Below the pieces are notes generated by a model. The model ran no database searches, was not told the origin of the DNA, and was given only the letters and a program-made list of their open reading frames with translations. The position numbers and the translations under genes are program-made. Shown in pieces: positions 59,449 through 64,000 of a stretch of 64,000 nucleotides of DNA; the stretch's first letter is position 1, and each line of letters starts with the position of its first letter. The DNA is from Rhodobacterales bacterium LSUCC0031. Its GTDB lineage: Bacteria > Pseudomonadota > Alphaproteobacteria > Rhodobacterales > Rhodobacteraceae. Location: positions 310,001-374,000 of the forward strand of contig WVSP01000002.1 in assembly GCA_015689735.1 (NCBI GenBank), given 5' to 3'.

Positions 59449-60756
59449 TCAGCGCCCCATCATCGTGTCGGGCAAGAATAGGGCGATATCGGGAAAGGCG
59501 ACCAGCATGATCACGCAGACACCCATGGCGAGCCAGAACGGCAAAATGCCCATGTAAATCTGGCCAAGAGGCACATTGGGCGCCACGCCTTTGACGACAA
59601 AGACATTCATCCCCACAGGCGGGCTGATCAGCCCCATCTCCAGCACCAACACCATGATGATGCCGAACCAGATCTGGTCATACCCTAATGTCGTGATGAT
59701 GGGCAGCACGATCGGCACGGTCAGCACCATCATCGCGAACCCCTCCATAAAGGTGCCAAGCGCGATATAGACCAAGATGATGACGGTCAGGATCGCAAGC
59801 GCGGGGATCGCAAGCTCGCCAATCCAATCGGCAAGGTTCACGGGGATGCGCGTCAGCGCCAAGAACGGCGCGAAGAAATGCGCCCCGATCAGGATGAAGA
59901 ACACCATGGCGGTGGTCTTGATCGTATCAAGGATCGCTTCGAGGAACTTCGGCAGGTTCAGCTTACCTGACCACAGCGCATGGGCGAATGTCAGGAAAGC
60001 GCCCACGGCCGCGGCCTCGGTCACGGTGAAGATGCCCGCATATATGCCGCCCAAAACGATGATCACGACAAAGATCAGTGCGCCGGAATTCAGCAAGACC
60101 TTGAAGCGTTCACCTATTGGGATCCGCTCACCCGGCGGGCCAGCCTCGGGGTTCATGATCGCAACGATAAAGACGGTTGCGACGAAAAGTGCCGTCAGCA
60201 AAAGCCCCGGCAGAACACCGGCCAAAAACAGCCGTCCCACCGATTGCTCGGTCAAAAGCGCATAGACGATCAGAACGGTCGAGGGTGGGATCAAGATGCC
60301 CAGCGTGCCGCCCGCCGCGATCGAGCCGGTGGCCAGTTTGGGGGAATAGCGGTAGCGCTCCATCTCGGGGAGTGCGACCTTGCCCATTGTGGCGGCCGAC
60401 GCGATGGACGAGCCCGAAAGCGCTGCGAACCCGGCGCAGGCCAGAATGGTCGCCGCTGCCAAGCCACCCCGTCGATGCCCGACCCAAGCATGGGCCGCGC
60501 GATACATATCCGCTCCCATGCCTGAGACATTGGCAAAAGCGCCCATCAGCACGAAAAGCGGAATCACGCTCAGCGTGAAAACCGCGGAATAGGAAAACGG
60601 GAACGACCCCATCACGTTCAAAGCTGCGGTGGTGGAGTTCAAGATCGCGATACCGGCAGCACCCACCAGCATCATTGCAAGCCCAATGGGCATGCGCATG
60701 GCAAGCAGCACGAACAGCGCTGCAAAGCCCACGATCCCGGCAAGTGTCGGTGTCAT
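59449..60756 (-). CDS. dctM: TRAP transporter large permease subunit (DctM family), second system
   Basis: A 435-residue, twelve-helix DctM protein of standard length. Blocks GSSIASAATMGKVALPE, GGTLGILIPPSTVL and GLISPPVGMNVFV match those of the first DctM in the window; this copy lacks the first one's hydrophilic insert. It overlaps dctQ by four bases (ATGA) and is followed directly by the thioesterase gene. Confidence 0.92.
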   Translation of the reverse strand: MTPTLAGIVGFAALFVLLAMRMPIGLAMMLVGAAGIAILNSTTAALNVMGSFPFSYSAVFTLSVIPLFVLMGAFANVSGMGADMYRAAHAWVGHRRGGLAAATILACAGFAALSGSSIASAATMGKVALPEMERYRYSPKLATGSIAAGGTLGILIPPSTVLIVYALLTEQSVGRLFLAGVLPGLLLTALFVATVFIVAIMNPEAGPPGERIPIGERFKVLLNSGALIFVVIIVLGGIYAGIFTVTEAAAVGAFLTFAHALWSGKLNLPKFLEAILDTIKTTAMVFFILIGAHFFAPFLALTRIPVNLADWIGELAIPALAILTVIILVYIALGTFMEGFAMMVLTVPIVLPIITTLGYDQIWFGIIMVLVLEMGLISPPVGMNVFVVKGVAPNVPLGQIYMGILPFWLAMGVCVIMLVAFPDIALFLPDTMMGR

Positions 60757-61259
60757 GTTTCTGCCTTCCCGGAATTTTCCCTAGGATAAATCACCCGGAT
60801 CGCTTCGAGGGCGAGCACGATCGCGAATAGTCCCGCCGAGATCGCAACCGCGAATTGAAAAGGTGATTTGGGAATTTTCATCATGTTCGATACATCCCCA
60901 TGCGTATGGCTACGCATCGCGTATTCGATGGCCTCCCATGACAAGAGCGCCAAAAGTGCTGCCCCTAGCGCATGCACCAAGACGGTGAGCCAGCGAAAGG
61001 CAGGCCGATCCAAGAGCCCCGACAAGATATCGACCGAGACATGGCCACGCACGATCGCCGTGTAGGGCAAACCGCAGGCCACGATCACTGACATGGCCAA
61101 TTCTGTGATTTCATAGCCCCCCCGGAAAGGGCGACCAAAGAAGTACCGCATGGTGATCTCATAGACCACCAAGAGCACGAGCCCAGCGAGCACCAGGCCG
61201 CCGGCATAAGCCAGCAGCCTGAGCACCCGTTCAAAGCCACGTTCAAACGTGTCGAGCAT
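60753..61259 (-). CDS. dctQ: TRAP transporter small permease subunit (DctQ family), second system
   Basis: A 168-residue four-helix membrane protein with the DctQ pattern (IVRGHVSVDIL after the second helix). It starts three bases after the dctP stop, so the three subunits are made from one message. Unlike the first TRAP operon, no stem-loop separates it from dctP. Confidence 0.9.
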   Translation of the reverse strand: MLDTFERGFERVLRLLAYAGGLVLAGLVLLVVYEITMRYFFGRPFRGGYEITELAMSVIVACGLPYTAIVRGHVSVDILSGLLDRPAFRWLTVLVHALGAALLALLSWEAIEYAMRSHTHGDVSNMMKIPKSPFQFAVAISAGLFAIVLALEAIRVIYPRENSGKAET

Positions 61260-61262
61260 CGC

Positions 61263-62294
61263 TCAGTTCACGCTGATGCCTGCAAACGCAAGCATTGCGG
61301 CACCATCGATCCCTTGGGCGGCCATCGCCTCGATCCACTGGCTGTAGATCGGTGCCAAGACAGCGCGAATGCGATCTTGTTCCTCGGCCGAGAACTCGAT
61401 CACTTCCTTGCCCGGCGCGTTGCGCACGAATTCGATCGCTTCGGCGGCACGGTCAAGATAGGCCTGCGTGGCCTTGCGGCTGAGTTCTTCGCCCGTCAGG
61501 CGGTCGATGATTGCCTGATGTTCAGCTGACAGATTGTTATAGCTTGCCTCGTTCATCACCACGGTGAATTGCGAGCGGCCAAAGATCGGGCCGGTGATGG
61601 TGAAGTAGTTGGCAACCTCGTGCATGCGGAAGTCGAGAATGGTGGTGAACGGTACCATCGCGCCGTCGATCACGCCGCGCTCGAGCTGCGGATAAAGCTC
61701 GGGGATGGGCAACGCCACGGGCGTGCCGCCCATCGCCTCGATCTGGCCGGCTTGTGCCGCCGAGGGCGAGCGCAAGAGCATCCCTGCTACATCGTCGAGC
61801 GAGCGGATCGGTTTGTCGCGGGTATAAAGCCCCGCATCGTCCGCTGCCCAAAGTGCAAGCACCTTCAACCCATCGAATTCGGGGTCGAGATAGCCACCCT
61901 CCAGCAGATCCCACATCAGCTCGGTTGTGGCCATCCCGTCTTGGCGCAGGCTGGGCAATTCGATCATCTGGGTACGCGGAAATTGCGCCGAGGTATAGCC
62001 GGGCAGGCTGAAGGCCATGTCCACGGTGCCTTCGGTCGCTTGACGGATCAGTTCCGGCGCACCGCCACCCAACTGCATCGAGGGGTAGAGCGTCAGCACC
62101 AATTCGCCATTCGACTCGGCGGCGATGTCAGCTGCCAACGGCTCGAGAATGGTGCGGTAGATGATATGGCCCGGCGGCACGAAAGTGTGCAGGCGCAGCT
62201 CGGTCTGGGCTGTTGCCGCGGTCATGCCGAAAGTCGCGCAAAGACCGAATACGGTCGAGGCGAATACGGCCTTCATGGTTCTTGAGTGTAGCAT
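61263..62294 (-). CDS. dctP: TRAP transporter solute-binding protein (DctP family), second system
   Basis: A 343-residue periplasmic binding protein. The start at 62294 is fixed by GGGAGGAAG six bases upstream; a later ATG (62276) lacks such a site. The signal peptide ends near ATA-QT. LRLHTFVPPGH, YPSMQLGGGAPELIRQA and LPGYTSAQFPRT closely parallel the DctP at 31833-32876, so the two belong to one subfamily. MLLRSPSAAQAGQ contains the arginine that usually binds the substrate carboxylate. Substrate likely an aromatic or keto acid, given iorAB downstream. Confidence 0.92.
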   Translation of the reverse strand: MLHSRTMKAVFASTVFGLCATFGMTAATAQTELRLHTFVPPGHIIYRTILEPLAADIAAESNGELVLTLYPSMQLGGGAPELIRQATEGTVDMAFSLPGYTSAQFPRTQMIELPSLRQDGMATTELMWDLLEGGYLDPEFDGLKVLALWAADDAGLYTRDKPIRSLDDVAGMLLRSPSAAQAGQIEAMGGTPVALPIPELYPQLERGVIDGAMVPFTTILDFRMHEVANYFTITGPIFGRSQFTVVMNEASYNNLSAEHQAIIDRLTGEELSRKATQAYLDRAAEAIEFVRNAPGKEVIEFSAEEQDRIRAVLAPIYSQWIEAMAAQGIDGAAMLAFAGISVN

Positions 62295-62351
62295 GTCTTC
62301 CTCCCTTTTCTGGTTGTGCCACGGCTGTAGATCCGTGGCTGTAGGCTGTCA

Positions 62352-62364
62352 TTCCACTATGGAA
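62352..62364. promoter_or_regulatory. Palindrome TTCCA-CTA-TGGAA upstream of the second dctP
   Basis: A perfect 5-bp inverted repeat with a three-base centre lies 58 bases before the dctP start codon, within the 136-base gap after the OsmC gene. TTCCA/TGGAA half-sites are common in IclR-family operators, and an IclR gene lies at 50701. No clear -35/-10 pair could be assigned. The rest of the gap shows nothing else. Confidence 0.5.
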
Positions 62365-62430
62365 GCGTTGTTTCCCTTCCAGCAAGCCCCCAGCCCGAGG
62401 GGCAATGATTTTCCCGGGCGCGCAACACCC

Positions 62431-63618
62431 TCAGATGCGTGTCACCTTGAGTTTGGTTTTCAGATCAGTCCGGCAGAAGGCGTGCAGGAAACAGGTCCGT
62501 TCCGAAACATCGAGCATATCGCGCGCGACATCGTCGCTTTCGGTTGTCTGTAGGTGAACATGGGTTTCAACGGGATCGGCGCTTCCCGGCTGGCCTGTCC
62601 CGCCCGAGGCGCCGCCAAGCGAGAAATGCGTATCCTGCACCACAGCGTAATGGGACAGGTCGAGCTTCTCCATTGTCGCCATGCGACCGAACTGTGTCAT
62701 GAAGCAAAAAGCGATACCCGCCGAGATGTAGCTGACCGCGTCGGGCGCGCGCCCTTGACCCTGCGGCGGCGCCTCTTCGCTGAGATAGCGAAAGATCGAT
62801 CCGTGCGGGCTGTAAAGATGCTGCTCGATTTCCTTGATGCCGTCGTCGCGTAGCGTGCAGATGGCGGCGGGGTTGAGCGTGCGGTCCTGTTCGTCGGTGA
62901 GGCTGGTGGCCGCCCCCGCCGTGCCTTTGGCAACGGCTTTTTGCGGCGACAGCCCAAGCCGTTCGATCAGGCGAATATCGGAGGCGGCAGGGATCGGGGC
63001 CGCGCCCCCGGGGCCACCCACGACAGGACCAGCGAGGGGCTTGGCCGCCCCCGGCGCGATCTGTGTGCCATTGCGGCTCAGGGTGAACAGGCTGGGCAAG
63101 ACCCCGCGCATCAAACCATTGAGGGGCGAGGCATGGACCGCACCCATCAGCATTTCGTTGAGTGCCGCGTCAGACAGGTCGCAATCGATCTCGACCTCCA
63201 ACTCCACGGGAAGCGCGCCACCCGTCATGGTGCGCTTCATCATCGAACCCTTCATCGTGTAGTAATTGTTCTGGATCAGCCGCAGGTGTCGCAGTTTCAC
63301 ACCATCGCGCGCGGCCAACGCCATGATCTCGTTCATGTAGCTGGAAATCATGCCCACCGTCAGGAACGACAGCGGGCAGGGGGCGGCGTCATGGCCGTTG
63401 AGATAGGCACCTTCATCGGACACCAGCCGCCACATCGCGCCGGTCCGTCTGGACAGGACCAATGCCTCTTTCTGGAAGCCCGCAAGCGCGCTGACCCATG
63501 TGCGCACCGCATCGCCATGGCGCAGGGGGGCGGGGCTCAGGCCCACGGCCTCGGGGTTCGCCACACGGAAAAACGGGGGAAGGCCGCTTTGGCCGATGAT
63601 GTTCTCGGCCTGTTTCAC
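62431..63618 (-). CDS. OsmC family protein with two OsmC-like halves
   Basis: A 395-residue protein starting with GTG (GGGGGG about 8 bases upstream). Both halves have the OsmC pattern: residues 45-175 (APCPLSFLTVGM helix, then VHASPLNGLM) and 285-395 (GIAFCFMTQF helix, then ERTCFLHAFC). The second half keeps both peroxidatic-type cysteines (Cys305 and Cys376); the first has Cys81 but Ala/Ser where the second would be. OsmC proteins reduce organic hydroperoxides or act in redox protection. A Gly/Pro/Ala-rich linker (190-215) joins the halves. Role in this catabolic cluster is unknown. Confidence 0.8.
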   Translation of the reverse strand: MKQAENIIGQSGLPPFFRVANPEAVGLSPAPLRHGDAVRTWVSALAGFQKEALVLSRRTGAMWRLVSDEGAYLNGHDAAPCPLSFLTVGMISSYMNEIMALAARDGVKLRHLRLIQNNYYTMKGSMMKRTMTGGALPVELEVEIDCDLSDAALNEMLMGAVHASPLNGLMRGVLPSLFTLSRNGTQIAPGAAKPLAGPVVGGPGGAAPIPAASDIRLIERLGLSPQKAVAKGTAGAATSLTDEQDRTLNPAAICTLRDDGIKEIEQHLYSPHGSIFRYLSEEAPPQGQGRAPDAVSYISAGIAFCFMTQFGRMATMEKLDLSHYAVVQDTHFSLGGASGGTGQPGSADPVETHVHLQTTESDDVARDMLDVSERTCFLHAFCRTDLKTKLKVTRI

Positions 63619-63725
63619 GACCGTGCCCCCCGTCGTTGTGTGATGCAGAGCAGATCAGCAATGTGCCGTGCCACATCCAAAGCGCCACACGCCCTGTGTC
63701 GCGGCGAGACGGGAAGGATCGGCAT
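63615..63725 (-). CDS. Possible small protein (36 residues) coupled to the OsmC gene
   Basis: A short frame with a good ribosome site (AAAGGA, six bases before ATG 63725) whose stop overlaps the GTG start of the OsmC gene (GTGA). The product is basic with a middle Ala/Leu/Ile helix and two cysteines; I recognise no family. An ATG at 63740 would add five residues. It may simply be a leader peptide that couples translation from the upstream demethylase-like gene. Confidence 0.35.
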   Translation of the reverse strand: MPILPVSPRHRACGALDVARHIADLLCITQRRGARS

Positions 63726-63798
63726 GGCATGTCCTTTCATGTGCGCGCGTGGGCCGTGGGTGGCCGTTCCCCGGACGACCCGGGAAACGGCCCTGTCG

Positions 63799-64000
63799 TT
63801 ATGCGGATTTCGCCCGCCAGCTATCGACAGCATAGCCCTCGCGCACCTCGCGTGCATAGGGCGTTGGCGAGACGCGCACGCGGATCTCGGTCTGGCGATG
63901 CTTCTCCGTCGAGGTCTTGGCGGTCGTTTCCGGCTCGCCCCACTTCAGCGTCAGGATCTCGTCTTCCTGCACGTCTTGCGACACGACACCCAAAGACAGC
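63799..64000 (-). CDS. C-terminal end of a GcvT/aminomethyltransferase-like protein (LigM/DesA type), 5' part outside window
   Basis: The - strand frame is open at the right edge; about 66 C-terminal residues are visible. LSLGVV, LTLKWGEPE, the VExHxQxEIR-like pattern in TEKHRQTEIRVRVSP and PYAREVREGY match the C-terminal beta-barrel end of the tetrahydrofolate-dependent aminomethyltransferase family that includes vanillate and syringate O-demethylases (LigM, DesA). A DMSP demethylase or other GcvT relative cannot be excluded from this fragment. It is upstream in the same direction as the OsmC and TRAP genes. Confidence 0.6.
   Translation of the reverse strand, partial: LSLGVVSQDVQEDEILTLKWGEPETTAKTSTEKHRQTEIRVRVSPTPYAREVREGYAVDSWRAKSA

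Overview
The window is GC-rich, tightly packed bacterial DNA with no rRNA, tRNA, CRISPR array, insertion sequence or phage gene that I can see. Gene content (soxWXYZABCDEF, 5-aminolevulinate synthase, several TRAP and TTT transporters, Mn/Zn ABC transporter, uronate and aromatic-acid catabolism) and codon use point to an alphaproteobacterium of the Rhodobacterales (Paracoccaceae/Roseobacter type). This assignment rests on gene families and order, not on a search. No stretch without a gene exceeds about 255 bases.

Region 1 (1-11819, + strand): thiosulfate oxidation. A cut-off soxW is followed by soxX, Y, Z, A, B, C, D, E and F, in the order known from Paracoccus. Then come a small exported DUF302 protein, 5-aminolevulinate synthase (hemA) and a YeeE/YedE sulfur-compound permease behind a perfect FNR-type box. 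The Sox complex oxidises thiosulfate on the SoxY C-terminal cysteine. SoxXA loads it, SoxB releases sulfate and SoxCD oxidises the sulfane sulfur, all needing many c-type hemes.

Region 2 (11807-33971): sugar and uronate catabolism. An SDR lies divergent to three Gfo/Idh/MocA dehydrogenases, a carbohydrate ABC transporter and mannonate dehydratase (uxuA). A Mn/Zn ABC transporter under a doubled TGCGA-N5-TCGCA operator and kynureninase interrupt the theme. It resumes on the - strand with a TRAP transporter (dctP-dctQ-dctM), glucuronate isomerase (uxaC) and fructuronate reductase (uxuB), and on the + strand with KDG kinase (kdgK). Together these give glucuronate -> fructuronate -> mannonate -> KDG -> KDPG.

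Region 3 (34032-50447): after a gamma-glutamyltransferase-family protein come a TctDE two-component system and a tricarboxylate (TTT) transporter with a TctA-TctB fusion. A PrpF/GalD-type tautomerase, a TPP enzyme and a TauE/SafE permease follow. A leftward operon encodes 4-oxalomesaconate hydratase (PIG-L/GalB type), a RraA-type CHA aldolase and a second PrpF/GalD protein. Divergent from it are a DUF1932 dehydrogenase and a LysR-type regulator with two N-terminal HTH domains. This looks like the lower gallate/protocatechuate-4,5 pathway attached to a tricarboxylate importer, with no ring-cleavage dioxygenase in view. It is the best candidate for an undescribed system here.

Region 4 (50701-64000): an IclR regulator, aldehyde dehydrogenase, class A flavin monooxygenase and SDR (+ strand) converge on a long - strand run. 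In transcription order that run is a GcvT/LigM-like protein (only its C-terminus), a possible small ORF, a two-domain OsmC protein, a second TRAP transporter, a hot-dog thioesterase and indolepyruvate:ferredoxin oxidoreductase (iorA, iorB). The theme is uptake and degradation of aromatic or aryl-keto acids. The substrate is not determined by the sequence.
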